Below are positions 51,366 through 61,167 of a DNA stretch of 64,000 bases, in pieces (the stretch's first letter is position 1; the number at the start of each line of letters is the position of its first letter). Source of the stretch: Hymenobacter sp. APR13 (GTDB taxonomy: Bacteria > Bacteroidota > Bacteroidia > Cytophagales > Hymenobacteraceae); the NCBI RefSeq assembly GCF_000737515.1, contig NZ_CP006587.1, positions 496,001-560,000 on the forward strand. The letters run 5' to 3'. The position numbers were made by a program, and so were the translations under genes. The notes beneath the pieces were generated by a model. The model was not told the DNA's origin. It worked only from the letters and a program-made list of their open reading frames with translations, and ran no database searches.

Positions 51366-53672
51366 TTATCTGCGGGCCCCGACCACCACCTCGTCCACCA
51401 TCAGGAACGCCGCGCCGCCGGCACCGGGGTGGCCGGGCGGGCACACGCCCACGCTACGGGCCTGAATGCGCACGTAGCGTACGGCCCGGCCTGGGCCGGC
51501 CGCGTGGTAGCTGCGCCGGAGTGGCCCCACCGCGCTAATCGGTTCGGGCGTGGTGGCTTCGGGTCCCGATGTATACGTCTGACCATCCGAAGAAAAGCTT
51601 GTCTGCACGGTGCGGGGCAGGAAAATCCAGGAGTTCCAGTCCTGCAGAAACGCTACCCGCACGGTATCCAGCAGCTGACGGCTTCCCAGGTCCAGGGTCA
51701 CGTCGAGGTCGGTACGCTCAAACCCCTGCCAGGCGCCGTCGCGGTAGTCGAGGCTCCCCAGGCGGCCATCGGTGAGGGCACCCGCGCCACCCGCGGAGTA
51801 GGTCGGATGGAACGGCGCCGCCAGTGTCAGGGCCGCGCCTAACGCCGCGTGAGGCTGGAGCTGCACGGCAGGCAGCTCGGCCAGCACCTGCCCATCGCGC
51901 AGCGCCAGTACCCGCAGCCGGGCCGGCGTTTCGACCATCAGCGGCGCCGTGTAAGGGGCTGAAGCCGGTGTGGGTGTGGTACCATCCATGGTGTAGCGCA
52001 GCCCGATGCCGGGGCCGCCGGCCGTGAGCGTGGCCCGCAGGCCGGTGGCGGCAGGCTCGGTGGTAACGGCCAGCGGGCGGGTTTCGAAGCCATACTGTAC
52101 GCCTAAGGCTGTCAGGCGCGGATAGTACTGCCGGGTGCGGTCCAGAAACTCCGGGTAGGCGCGGGCAGGAGCCGGGCCGCGCCAGAGCACTTCGGCCAGG
52201 GCCAGCAGGCGCGGGAATATGGCTTGGTCGAGCTGTGCCGGCAGCAGCCGCTCCGTCCAGACGGCGGCCTCGCCGCCCAGCACCCGGCTGCGCGCCGCCC
52301 CCGCCAGCCCGGCCGGCCGCGGATTGAACTGGTAGACTTTCGCCAGTTCCAGCAGGGTGGTGTTCTGGTCGAAATATGTGAAGCTGCCGGGAGAGGCAAC
52401 CACCGGATAGCCGGCCTGGGCTGCTGCTGCTACGGGCCCGAGCCCGTGCCACGCCTGCACCACGGTGCCGGCCGGCGGGCGCAGCGCCAGCGCCTCATCC
52501 CAGACGATGCCGCGCCGCCCGCGCCGGGCCAGTACCGCCGCCACCTGCCGCAGGAAATACCCCTGCAGCTCCCGCTCCGACTGCAGCTGCTCGCGGCGCA
52601 TCAATGCCTGGCACTTTGGGCAGGCCTGCCAGCGGGCCACGGGCGTTTCGTCGCCGCCGACGTGCACTAGCCGGCCCGGAAACAGGTCCAATACCTCGCC
52701 CAGCACATCAGCGGCAAATGCTGCGGTGCGCGGATTGCCCACGCACATCACGTCCTCGTGCACGCCCCAGTCCGTTGCCACGGCCAGCGGCCGGCCCCGG
52801 CACGACAGCTCCGGGTAAGCAGCCAGGGCGGCCCGGACGTGGCCCGGCATATCCACCTCGGGCACCAACTCGATGTGGCGCTGTCGGGCATAGGCTACCA
52901 GCTCACGTAACTCGGTTTGGCGGTAGAACCCACCGTAGGGTTGGCCATCGGTCCCGCGCCGCCAGGCCCCCACGCTGGTCAGGCGCGGCCAGGTGCGGCT
53001 TTCCAGGCGCCAGCCCTGGTCGTCGGTCAGATGCAGATGCAGGCGGTTGAGCTTGTGCAGGGCCAGCAAATCCAGGTAGCGCCGCAGCTGCGCCGGCGGC
53101 ACAAAGTGGCGGCTTACATCCAGCAAGAGGCCCCGCCACTCAAACGCCGGCCAGTCGTGGATGCGCACGCCGGGCACCGGCAGCGGCCCGGCAGCCGGCC
53201 CTGGGTTTTCCAGTGCGGCGGGCAGGAGCTGGCGCAGTGTCTGCGTGGCCCGAAACAGGCCCGTGGCCGTGGAGGCCCGCAGCCAGATGCCGCGCGGCGT
53301 CACGCGGAGCTGATACCGCTCCCGCAGCGAGTCGGGCACAGCGCCGGGCGCAATGATAAGGTGCACACCGGTGCTGGTCGTATCGGCGCTGAAGCGCAGC
53401 CTCCCTCCTATCTGCCGGCGTTGCAGCCAGGCGGCCAGCTGCTGGCTGGTTTCAGCAGCGGTGGTGTCGGTAGACGGGGCTGTGAGGAAGAGCCGGGTAC
53501 GGGCACTGAGCGTAAACCCGGCGCCGGTGTACTGCACTATTTGCGGCCGGGGCAGCAAAGCTGTAGCTGCCACTGCGGCCTCCACCTCAGCCGACTGCGG
53601 ACGTCGGCTGCACCCCGACAGTGCGGCCAGAGCCATCCAGAGCACAGGGAGCAGAAATGAGCGGGCGGGCAT
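51366..53672 (-). CDS. Beta-N-acetylhexosaminidase (GH20), lipoprotein
   Basis: Exo-hydrolase releasing terminal N-acetylhexosamines. From the ATG at 53672 it has 768 residues. A lipobox (ALSGC, Cys21) indicates an outer-membrane lipoprotein. The N-terminal GH20b-like domain leads to the GH20 catalytic barrel, with FEWRGLLLDVSRHF, HLHLTDDQGWRLE and the catalytic Asp341-Glu342 pair in HVGGDE; then a chitobiase C-terminal domain (MDGTTPTPASAP) and a discoidin-like carbohydrate-binding domain at the end. Its products would feed NagB, encoded in the same locus. Confidence 0.95.
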   Translation of the reverse strand: MPARSFLLPVLWMALAALSGCSRRPQSAEVEAAVAATALLPRPQIVQYTGAGFTLSARTRLFLTAPSTDTTAAETSQQLAAWLQRRQIGGRLRFSADTTSTGVHLIIAPGAVPDSLRERYQLRVTPRGIWLRASTATGLFRATQTLRQLLPAALENPGPAAGPLPVPGVRIHDWPAFEWRGLLLDVSRHFVPPAQLRRYLDLLALHKLNRLHLHLTDDQGWRLESRTWPRLTSVGAWRRGTDGQPYGGFYRQTELRELVAYARQRHIELVPEVDMPGHVRAALAAYPELSCRGRPLAVATDWGVHEDVMCVGNPRTAAFAADVLGEVLDLFPGRLVHVGGDETPVARWQACPKCQALMRREQLQSERELQGYFLRQVAAVLARRGRRGIVWDEALALRPPAGTVVQAWHGLGPVAAAAQAGYPVVASPGSFTYFDQNTTLLELAKVYQFNPRPAGLAGAARSRVLGGEAAVWTERLLPAQLDQAIFPRLLALAEVLWRGPAPARAYPEFLDRTRQYYPRLTALGVQYGFETRPLAVTTEPAATGLRATLTAGGPGIGLRYTMDGTTPTPASAPYTAPLMVETPARLRVLALRDGQVLAELPAVQLQPHAALGAALTLAAPFHPTYSAGGAGALTDGRLGSLDYRDGAWQGFERTDLDVTLDLGSRQLLDTVRVAFLQDWNSWIFLPRTVQTSFSSDGQTYTSGPEATTPEPISAVGPLRRSYHAAGPGRAVRYVRIQARSVGVCPPGHPGAGGAAFLMVDEVVVGARR

Positions 53673-53800
53673 CAGCAGCAGAAAAGAGCAAAAAGTGGGC
53701 AGCCGCACCGGGTCTCCCGGCAGAGCACCTGGCAGACCCTTGGAGCTGCAGCCTCAGCAACCGCCAGCTGACCAGGACCGGTGGTATTTTCCGTCATTAG

Positions 53801-54490
53801 TTATGGCACAAGATGTGGCTGCACCAATTGGGTCCAGAGCTCGTAGCCGGCGCGGGTCATATGCAGACTATCGGCTTGGTAGAGCGCAGGACGGGGCCGG
53901 CCATCGGGGCCAAGCATGGGAGTGCTGACGTCCACGAACTCCACGCGGCGGTGCCAGCGGGCGTAGCGCCGGATGCGGCGGTTGGCCTGCTGCATCAGCG
54001 GATACTGGGCCCAGCGGGCCGGGCTGGGCTTGGTGCTCAGGTACGTGAGTTGGGTGGCAGGCAGCTCGCGCCGCAGCCGCCGGGCAAACGTGCGAAATGA
54101 GGCGAAGACGTGTGCTGGCGGGTAGCCGGCGGCAATGTCGTTGTCGCCGGCGTAGAGCACTACCTGCCGCGGCTGGTAGGGCGTGACCAGCTGCGCGAAA
54201 TAGTAATTCACGTCGGTGAGGCGCGCCCCGCCGAAGCCGCGGTTCAGCACGGGCTGCCCCGCGAAATCAGCGGCGAGGGTGCGCCAGCCCCGGACTGACG
54301 AGCTGCCGACAAAGACAATGGGCTGTCGGGGCGGCCGGGCACTACTGTCCTGCCGGGCGAAGGCAGTAATTTCCGGGGCCCACAGCTGCGGGTTGGCGGG
54401 CTTGGGGACAGCGGGCAGCTGCGCCCACGCAAAGGGGGCGGCTGCCAGCCCCAGAGCCAGCAGCACGCCCCCACTAGCATAGCGCATCAT
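53801..54490 (-). CDS. Secreted SGNH/GDSL-type esterase
   Basis: 230 residues from the first of two adjacent ATGs at 54490, with a signal peptide ending AWAQ. The SGNH blocks are VFVGSSSVRGW (block I Ser), GFGGARLTDV (block II Gly), YAGDNDIA (block III Asn) and DSLHMTRAGYE (block V Asp/His). Family members deacetylate carbohydrates or cleave lipid esters. Position between SusD and GH20 favours removal of acyl groups from a glycan, an inference. Confidence 0.9.
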   Translation of the reverse strand: MMRYASGGVLLALGLAAAPFAWAQLPAVPKPANPQLWAPEITAFARQDSSARPPRQPIVFVGSSSVRGWRTLAADFAGQPVLNRGFGGARLTDVNYYFAQLVTPYQPRQVVLYAGDNDIAAGYPPAHVFASFRTFARRLRRELPATQLTYLSTKPSPARWAQYPLMQQANRRIRRYARWHRRVEFVDVSTPMLGPDGRPRPALYQADSLHMTRAGYELWTQLVQPHLVP

Positions 54491-54565
54491 AGTGCAAGAC
54501 ACAAGGAATTGGCAGGTAGTAATCAGATGGAAGTAGGGCCGGCGGCCCGCTTAGCGCACCCAGCG

Positions 54566-56098
54566 CTACTGCTTGTCCCACCAGATGCGGGTGGTCATCA
54601 GGTCGGGACCCTGGCGGCCGAGGGCCTGCTGGTAGCCGTTAGGATTCTGCAGCGCCTCCGTGCTGGGGTAGCGCATGCGCCGGGGCACCTGGCCATTGGT
54701 TTCGCCCTGGTTGGGCACCTGCTGCAGCACCGGGAAGCCCGTGCGGCGATATTCGGCGTAGGCCTCGAAGCCACTATGGCCAAACAACGACAGCCACTTC
54801 TGGGTGCTGATTTGCTGCTGGGCCTGGGCGGGGTTGAAGCGCACCAGAGGCCCGTTCAGGTAGGCCGTAATGGCAGCCCCGTCGGTTACGCCGGCCAGGG
54901 CCATGGCTTCGCGCACACCCGTCTCGTACCAACTCTGGGCCGAGCCCTGGCTGTCCCAGCCGCGCAGGGCGGCTTCGGCCCGCAGAAAGCACACTTCCGA
55001 GTAGGTCAGCAGGTTCTGGTCGTTGCTGGTGTTTTTGTAGCGCGCCCCCCCCTGCGAGAAGCTGGCCGGGCTGTACTGCGGCTGGGCCAGCTGGGTGGCC
55101 GACAAGCCGTTGGGCAGCCCCACGCGGGCCGGGTTGCTGCTCGATACCGGGTCGGCGAAGATGTTCAGGCGCGGGTCGTTGTAGCGGGTCAGGTAGTCAA
55201 CCAGCGTGGCGCTGATGCGGCTGTCGGCGAAGTTGAGCACCACGGCCAGCGGGTTCTGGTTGATACGGATGCTGCCGCCGGTGTTTTTCATAATGGCCGA
55301 CTCGGCGTTGCTGGCCATCACGCCGCTGGCCAGCGCGTCGCGCACCTGCTGCTCGGCCAGCGCCGGGTTCACCTTGCTCAGGCGCATGGCCACGCGCAGG
55401 CGTAGTGAGTTGGCGAACCGGCGCCAACGGTTGTTGACGGCCGGCAGCGAGGTGCTGGCCGCGTGCGAGCCGGCGTTGCCAAACAGCAGGTCGGCCTGGC
55501 CGTAGTTGCCGCGCCTGGTATCGTCGAGCGCGGCGGCCGCTTCCTTCAGTTCCTTCAGGAAGTCTTCGTAGATAGCCTGCTGGGCGTCGTAACTGGGCTG
55601 GGTGTTAGCATCCGTCACGCCCTTGAACGCATCGAAATAGGGCATATCGCCCCAATAGTCGGTCATGCGCTGAAACAAGAACACCCGCCAGATTCGGGCC
55701 TCGCTGAGCTTGTTGACTTCCTCAGGCGAGTTCTGCACGTAGCGGATAGCCTGCTGCAAATCCATGCCGTAGCCGGCGTAGAAGTTGTTCCAGAAAGAAG
55801 TGGTCCAGGCCAGGTTGCTTTCATAGCGGTCGGTCTGGAAGGCGGCCGTGGAGTTGGCAAAAAACTGCACCCACATGTTGGCATGCAGGTGCTCGCCCAG
55901 CTGCTGGTCGTTGTCGTAGAGTGCACCATATTTCAGGGCGCGCGAAAACAGCAGGTTGGACGGCACGTCCACGGCCTTGGTGGGGTCGGTGTTGAGTTCC
56001 TCAAACCGGTCGGTGCAGGCGGGCGCCGTCAGCAGCAGCCCCAGCCCGGCCAGCAGGGCAGCGGCGCGGCGGCGGGAAAAGCGGAAAGTGGTGGTCAT
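54566..56098 (-). CDS. SusD/RagB-family surface glycan-binding lipoprotein
   Basis: 510 residues. A signal peptide with lipobox (TAPAC) is followed by DRFEELNTDPTKAV, the start of the SusD-like fold (SusD-like 2 type), TPR-like helices forming the binding surface (NLAWTTSFWNNFYAGYGMDL) and the C-terminal ALGRQGPDLMTTRIWWDK. It lies 25 bases after susC on the same strand and would cap that transporter. Specificity cannot be read from the sequence. Confidence 0.95.
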   Translation of the reverse strand: MTTTFRFSRRRAAALLAGLGLLLTAPACTDRFEELNTDPTKAVDVPSNLLFSRALKYGALYDNDQQLGEHLHANMWVQFFANSTAAFQTDRYESNLAWTTSFWNNFYAGYGMDLQQAIRYVQNSPEEVNKLSEARIWRVFLFQRMTDYWGDMPYFDAFKGVTDANTQPSYDAQQAIYEDFLKELKEAAAALDDTRRGNYGQADLLFGNAGSHAASTSLPAVNNRWRRFANSLRLRVAMRLSKVNPALAEQQVRDALASGVMASNAESAIMKNTGGSIRINQNPLAVVLNFADSRISATLVDYLTRYNDPRLNIFADPVSSSNPARVGLPNGLSATQLAQPQYSPASFSQGGARYKNTSNDQNLLTYSEVCFLRAEAALRGWDSQGSAQSWYETGVREAMALAGVTDGAAITAYLNGPLVRFNPAQAQQQISTQKWLSLFGHSGFEAYAEYRRTGFPVLQQVPNQGETNGQVPRRMRYPSTEALQNPNGYQQALGRQGPDLMTTRIWWDKQ

Positions 56099-56123
56099 GT
56101 AGCAAATCGGGCCGTAGCCGCCG

Positions 56124-59100
56124 TTAGAATTCCAGGTTGAGATTGTAGCCCAGGCTGCGGCTGTTGGGGTAGCCGCCCGATTCCAGCCCTTGGGCCCGGC
56201 TCAGGTTGTAGCCCGATTCCGGGTCGAAGCCTTCGGTATCGCGCCGCAGAAACGCCAGGTTGCGGCCCACGATGGAGAAGCTGGCCCCACGGATGAACTT
56301 GGCCTTGCTCAGCAGCGCCGATGGCAGCCGGTAGCCCAGCGCCACCTCACGCAGCTTGATGAAGGTGGCATCGTACACGAATGGCTCGGACACCGTGCCC
56401 AGCCGCGCCCAATACGATTCCGGGTTCACGAAGCCCGCTTTAGGGGTAAACGAGCCATCGGCGTTCCTGATCACACCCTCCACATACACGCCGCCGGTGG
56501 GCGTCCAGGCGGCGGGAGTGGCGCCGGCCGCCAGCCGCGCCGTTTCCGACTCGTACCAGCCCTGCCGGCCATCCAGCGTCTGCCTGGCATTGCCGCGCAC
56601 CGAGGCCACCTGCTGCGACACCGAGTAGATCTGGCCGCCCCAGCGCGCATCCAGCAGCACACTCAGGCTGAGTCCTTTGTAGCTGAACGTGTTGCTCAGC
56701 CCCCCAAACCAGTCGGGCTGGAAGTTGCCGAGCTTGTTGTTGTTGCTGGTGCTAGCCAGCGGAAAGCCGTTGGCATCCACAATCAGCTGCCCGTCGGGGG
56801 CGCGCTGCAGCACCGTGCCGAAGATGTCGCCGAAGGGTTTGCCCACGGCGGCCACCACCGACACGTTGTTGCTCTCGTTGCCGAGAAAGTACGATACCCC
56901 ACCCTCGTTGAGGGCTACTACCTTGGATTGGTTCTTCGCCCAGTTAGCGGTCAAATCCCAGCGGAAGCCGTTTTCCAGCTTCACCGGCGTCACCAGACCG
57001 ACAATTTCCAGGCCCTGGTTCTGAATGTTGCCGGCATTGATGAGCTGGCTGCGGAAGCCCGAGGCCGCCGTCACGCCGATGCTGGTTACCTGGTTGAAGG
57101 TGTTGGTGCGGTACACGGTCAGGTCGAGGCCGGCGCGGTCCTTGAAAAAGCGCATTTCTGAGCCAAACTCAATCGAGCGGGTGGTCTGGGGCTTGAGGTT
57201 GATGGTCGGCAACTGGTCCTGCAGGTTGGCGAAGGCCTGACCGAGGTGCGAGCTACCCACGCCGGGTGCTCCCGAAATTCCCGAGCCCAGGTCGTAGAGC
57301 GTGGTCAGCTCATAGGCGCTGGCACCCTTGCCCACACGGGCCCAGGAGGCGCGCAGCTTGCCCAGGCTCAAAACTTTAGAGTCCAGCTTCAGCAGATCGG
57401 TGTAGGCCACGGCCAGCGAGGTGCTGGGGTAGAAGTACGACCAGTTGCCGCGCGGCAGCGTGGAGTCCCAGTCGTTGCGGCCGGTGGCTTCCAGAAACAC
57501 CGCGTTGCGGTAGTTCAGCTGGGCCCGCCCAAACAACGACTGCACTTCGGAGCGCGAGAAGTTATAGATGGGCACGCGGGCCGCCCCGTTGTCGATGGTG
57601 AACAGGTTGGGCACGTTCAGGCCCTGCGTGGACGCGCCAGCCTGCTCGTTGCGGCGCTGCAGCAGATTGCCGAAGGCCTGGGCCGTCAGCTCGAAGTCCT
57701 CGCTCAGGTTGCGCGTGCCGCTCAGGATGAAGTCCATGTTGGATTCCTTCACCCGGAACGTGCTTTCCGACAGGCCGCCCCGGTCGGGCACGGCCGTGGT
57801 GTTCCAGCTGGTCCAGCTTGCGTAGCGGTAGCCGGAACGCGAGGTGTAGAAGTCGGTGCCGCCGCGCACCTGCAGCCACAGCCAGGGCAGAATGTCGTAG
57901 CGGATGGCCACCGAGCCGTTCACCCGGTCCTGGCTCACTTCATTGGTGTTCAGGTAAGCCGCCCAGAAGGGGTTCTGGCGCTGCGTGCCGGAGGCCAGCA
58001 CCCCGGCCGCCAGCTGGGTGTTCAGGTTCCAGAGCCGGGGCTGCAGCGTCACCGGGTCGCGGTAAGCACGCAGGTCGTCGATGTACACGCTGCGGGGCAT
58101 GTACAGGAACTGCGTCATCACGTTGTCGGGGCTGGCGCCTAGCGTGGGGCGGTTAAAGGTGCGCTGAAACGTATAGTTGAGCTTGGTATCCACCGAGAGC
58201 TTGTCGCCCAGTGAAGTGGTGCCGCGCAGCGTCACGTTGTCGCGCACCAGCCGGCTGTTGGGGTAGGTGCCTTTGTTGCGCAAATCGCTCAGCGACACGC
58301 GCAGCGTTGACTTTTCAGTGCCGCCGGTCAGGGCTACTGTGTTGGAGGTGGTATAGCCGGTTTCGAAAAAGTCTTCGATGTTGTTGGGCTGCGGGCTGTA
58401 GGGCTTGATTTCACCGGTCCAATGGCGCACGTCCTGCCCGTCCATGCGCGCGCCCCAGCTGCCGATGTTCTCGCCGGCCTGCTGCAGCTGCGGGAAGCCG
58501 TCGGGCGTCAGGATGGGCTGGCCGGCGGTATTGCTCAGAAAACGCCCCTGCGTGCCCTGCCCGTACTCGTTCTGGTAGTCGGTGAGCACCTGCACCCGGT
58601 CGAAGGTGGTGTTGGAGTTCAGCGACACACCCAGACCCTGGTTTTTGCGGCCCTTCTTGGTGGTCACAATCAGCACCCCGTTGGCGGCGCGGTTGCCGTA
58701 GAGGGCCGCCGCGTTGCCGCCCTTCAGCACCGAGATGCTCTCAATGTCTTCGGGGTTGATGGTGGAGAGGCCGTCGCCGGAGTCGAAGCCGCCCAGGCGG
58801 CTGGCCTGCTGCAGGTTGGTGTTGTCGATGGGCACGCCATCTACCACCACCAGCGGGCGGCTGTCGCGGGTGAGCGAGGTGTAGCCGCGGATGATGATGT
58901 TGGTGGAGCCAGCCGGGCCCGAGCCGTTGCGGTTGATTTGCACGCCGGCCAGCTTGCCGCTCAGCGAGTTGATGATGTTGGGCTCGCGCGCCACCACAAT
59001 TTCGGCGGCTTTCACGTCCTGCACCGAGTAGCCCAGCGACTTGCGCTGCCGCTCCAGGCCGAAGCCCGTCACGACCACCTCCGACAGGGTTTTGGTGTCC

Positions 59101-59810
59101 GGGGCCAGGGTCACGGCCAGCGTCGTCTGGCTGCCAAGCGCCACTTCCTGGGCCGCAAACCCGATAAAACTGAACACCAGCGTGGTAGCCCCTTCCGGCA
59201 CTTCCAGCGTGAAGAAGCCCTGCGCGTCGGTAGCCGTGCCGACTGTTGTACCTTTCACTACCACGTTCACGCCGGGTAGCGGCCCACTGCCGTCGCGGGC
59301 TGTCACGGTGCCGCTGACGGTGCGGGCCGCTGCCAGCCGGCTCACTACCGGCGCAGGCGGGCCCGACAGCGCCACCAGGCTGCCGTTGGCCGGCGTCAGG
59401 GGTGCCGCCCCTGACGAATCGGGGCGGCGGGGCGTGAGAATGATTTGCTGCCCCACAATGTGGTATTCCATGCCCAACGGGCGCAGCACTTGGTCTAAGG
59501 CCGTTTCCAGGGGCACATTGGCCAGGCTGACAGTCTGACGGCGGCGCTTGTCGAGGCGGTTGTCGCTGTAGATAAAGACGTAACTGCTCTGGCGCTCGAT
59601 TTCGCGCAGCAGATACGTGACCTCCTTATCCTTAGCCTTGAGCGTGATGGTAGCGGCCGTGGCACCGCTGGGCGCGGCCTGCAGCTGCGCGCCGTTGCCG
59701 GCCGACAGGTTAGCCAGCAGCAAAGAGCTGGCCACCAGCAGCGCCTTGCCGGCTGTGCGCGGCACAGGGTACTGGCGAAAAACAGAATCCGGGAGTAGCC
59801 TTGGGGTCAT
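56124..59810 (-). CDS. SusC/RagA-family TonB-linked transporter with STN signalling domain
   Basis: 1228 residues from the ATG at 59810. After the signal region comes an STN domain (about 55-120: YLLREIERQSSYVFIYSDN and ALDQVLRPLGMEYHIVGQQI), then a CarboxypepD_reg domain (VSGTVTARDGSGPLPGVNV), a plug domain with SLSGKLAGVQINRNGSG, and a beta barrel ending NLNLEF. The STN domain is the part that contacts a FecR anti-sigma factor, and fecR plus an ECF sigma lie directly upstream, so glycan binding probably switches the locus on. susD follows. Confidence 0.96.
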   Translation of the reverse strand: MTPRLLPDSVFRQYPVPRTAGKALLVASSLLLANLSAGNGAQLQAAPSGATAATITLKAKDKEVTYLLREIERQSSYVFIYSDNRLDKRRRQTVSLANVPLETALDQVLRPLGMEYHIVGQQIILTPRRPDSSGAAPLTPANGSLVALSGPPAPVVSRLAAARTVSGTVTARDGSGPLPGVNVVVKGTTVGTATDAQGFFTLEVPEGATTLVFSFIGFAAQEVALGSQTTLAVTLAPDTKTLSEVVVTGFGLERQRKSLGYSVQDVKAAEIVVAREPNIINSLSGKLAGVQINRNGSGPAGSTNIIIRGYTSLTRDSRPLVVVDGVPIDNTNLQQASRLGGFDSGDGLSTINPEDIESISVLKGGNAAALYGNRAANGVLIVTTKKGRKNQGLGVSLNSNTTFDRVQVLTDYQNEYGQGTQGRFLSNTAGQPILTPDGFPQLQQAGENIGSWGARMDGQDVRHWTGEIKPYSPQPNNIEDFFETGYTTSNTVALTGGTEKSTLRVSLSDLRNKGTYPNSRLVRDNVTLRGTTSLGDKLSVDTKLNYTFQRTFNRPTLGASPDNVMTQFLYMPRSVYIDDLRAYRDPVTLQPRLWNLNTQLAAGVLASGTQRQNPFWAAYLNTNEVSQDRVNGSVAIRYDILPWLWLQVRGGTDFYTSRSGYRYASWTSWNTTAVPDRGGLSESTFRVKESNMDFILSGTRNLSEDFELTAQAFGNLLQRRNEQAGASTQGLNVPNLFTIDNGAARVPIYNFSRSEVQSLFGRAQLNYRNAVFLEATGRNDWDSTLPRGNWSYFYPSTSLAVAYTDLLKLDSKVLSLGKLRASWARVGKGASAYELTTLYDLGSGISGAPGVGSSHLGQAFANLQDQLPTINLKPQTTRSIEFGSEMRFFKDRAGLDLTVYRTNTFNQVTSIGVTAASGFRSQLINAGNIQNQGLEIVGLVTPVKLENGFRWDLTANWAKNQSKVVALNEGGVSYFLGNESNNVSVVAAVGKPFGDIFGTVLQRAPDGQLIVDANGFPLASTSNNNKLGNFQPDWFGGLSNTFSYKGLSLSVLLDARWGGQIYSVSQQVASVRGNARQTLDGRQGWYESETARLAAGATPAAWTPTGGVYVEGVIRNADGSFTPKAGFVNPESYWARLGTVSEPFVYDATFIKLREVALGYRLPSALLSKAKFIRGASFSIVGRNLAFLRRDTEGFDPESGYNLSRAQGLESGGYPNSRSLGYNLNLEF

Positions 59811-59884
59811 GTGGGGGAATTGGCGGGAAGGTGGGAAGCAAAACAGAGGACACACCAGGCCCGCACGCAGGCCACAGCATGTTA

Positions 59885-61000
59885 TCAGATGGTCAGGCGC
59901 TCAGGGGCTTCACTGTCGCAGCCAAGGCCCTTAATGAGCAAGGAATTGTTATGCAGTTCAAAATCGAAGGCGCGGGTCATTTCAATCAGGCGCAGCACCT
60001 CCCGCAGCGACTGGTCTTTGAAGCGGCCGGTGAGGCGGCAGTTGCGCAGCCGCTCATCCTCGAAGCGCACGGTCACGTTGTATTGCCGCTCCAGCGTTTT
60101 GGCTACTTCCGCCAGCGGAGTGGCCTGGAAAATCAGGGAGCGTTGGTTCCAGGCGGCATAGTCGAGTCCGTTGACCTGCTCTACCCGCAATTCGTGGCTG
60201 GCTTTGGAGTACACCACCTTCTGGTCGGGTACCACGTAGATGGTGTCGCGCTCGGCCGCAGCAGGCAGAGCCGCGCGAATAAAGGCCACACGGCCCGTTA
60301 CGACGGCCGTTTCTACGGCGTCGTCGTCCTGATAGGCCTTCACGTTGAAGGACGTGCCCAGCACGCGCACCTCGTGGCGGCCCACGTGAATGATGAAGGG
60401 CATCTGCTCGTTGCGCTTCACGTCGAAGAAGGCTTCCCCTTCCAGGTACACCTCGCGCCGCGCGCCGCTGAACGTGGCCGGAAACCACAAGTGGCTGTCG
60501 GCGTTCAGCCACACGGCCGTGCCATCGGCCAGCAGCACCTTGGACTTGGTGCCGCGCGGGTTGGTGCGCTCCTCGTAGCTGAGCGGGGCCGCACCGGTGT
60601 GCGCCGCTGCGTACTGGCGGTAGGCCACGGTGCCGCCCGTTGCCAGCACAGCCATCGAGGCCGCTGCCAGCCACAGGCGCCGCCACCGCGACGCACGCGG
60701 CATGGCTACTACTCTGCCACCAGTTTCGTCGGCTTCGGTAGCCTGCGGTGTGGGCTTACCAGCCGGGGCGGGTTGTTCTGCCTCGTCGATGCGGGCGAGC
60801 AGGCGGTCGAAGGCCCGGGCCGTGTCGGCGGGGTTGGCAACGGGCTTTGGCCCCTGCCAGAACAGCCTGATTTCATCGTAAACGAGGCGCTCCTCTTCTG
60901 TAGCCTGGGCCAGCCAGGCGTGCAATACTTCGCGCTCCACCTCAGAGAGTTCTCCGGCGAGTTCTTTCCCGATAAGATCGTATAGTTCGGAAATCTCCAT
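59885..61000 (-). CDS. FecR-type anti-sigma factor
   Basis: 371 residues from the ATG at 61000. An N-terminal cytoplasmic part (about 1-100) binds the sigma factor, a membrane segment (about 108-126) crosses the inner membrane, and the periplasmic FecR domain (LADGTAVWLNADSHL, REVYLEGEAFFDVKRNEQMPF) is followed by a DUF4974-type domain (FQATPLAEVAKTLERQYNV, TGRFKDQSLREVLRLI). It sits between the ECF sigma gene upstream and susC downstream, the classic trans-envelope relay. Confidence 0.95.
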   Translation of the reverse strand: MEISELYDLIGKELAGELSEVEREVLHAWLAQATEEERLVYDEIRLFWQGPKPVANPADTARAFDRLLARIDEAEQPAPAGKPTPQATEADETGGRVVAMPRASRWRRLWLAAASMAVLATGGTVAYRQYAAAHTGAAPLSYEERTNPRGTKSKVLLADGTAVWLNADSHLWFPATFSGARREVYLEGEAFFDVKRNEQMPFIIHVGRHEVRVLGTSFNVKAYQDDDAVETAVVTGRVAFIRAALPAAAERDTIYVVPDQKVVYSKASHELRVEQVNGLDYAAWNQRSLIFQATPLAEVAKTLERQYNVTVRFEDERLRNCRLTGRFKDQSLREVLRLIEMTRAFDFELHNNSLLIKGLGCDSEAPERLTI

Positions 61001-61109
61001 CCCGTATTTACAGCTCAAATGACGTGTTTGATTTTCTAGACATGAGTGCGGCCCACATCCCCTAATTTCCCGGTAAAATTAGGCTGATACCGGACACCCG
61101 TACAGCAAA

Positions 61110-61133
61110 AAGGCGCGACCGGGGCCGCGCCTT
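61110..61133 (-). terminator. Possible terminator after the ECF sigma gene
   Basis: AAGGCGCG (61110-61117) pairs with CGCGCCTT (61126-61133); the A run 61107-61111 gives U residues on the minus strand. It lies between the sigma gene and fecR and so may attenuate rather than end transcription. Confidence 0.65.
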
Positions 61134-61167
61134 GATAGAGGATGACAAGTAATTTGCGGCACCTGCT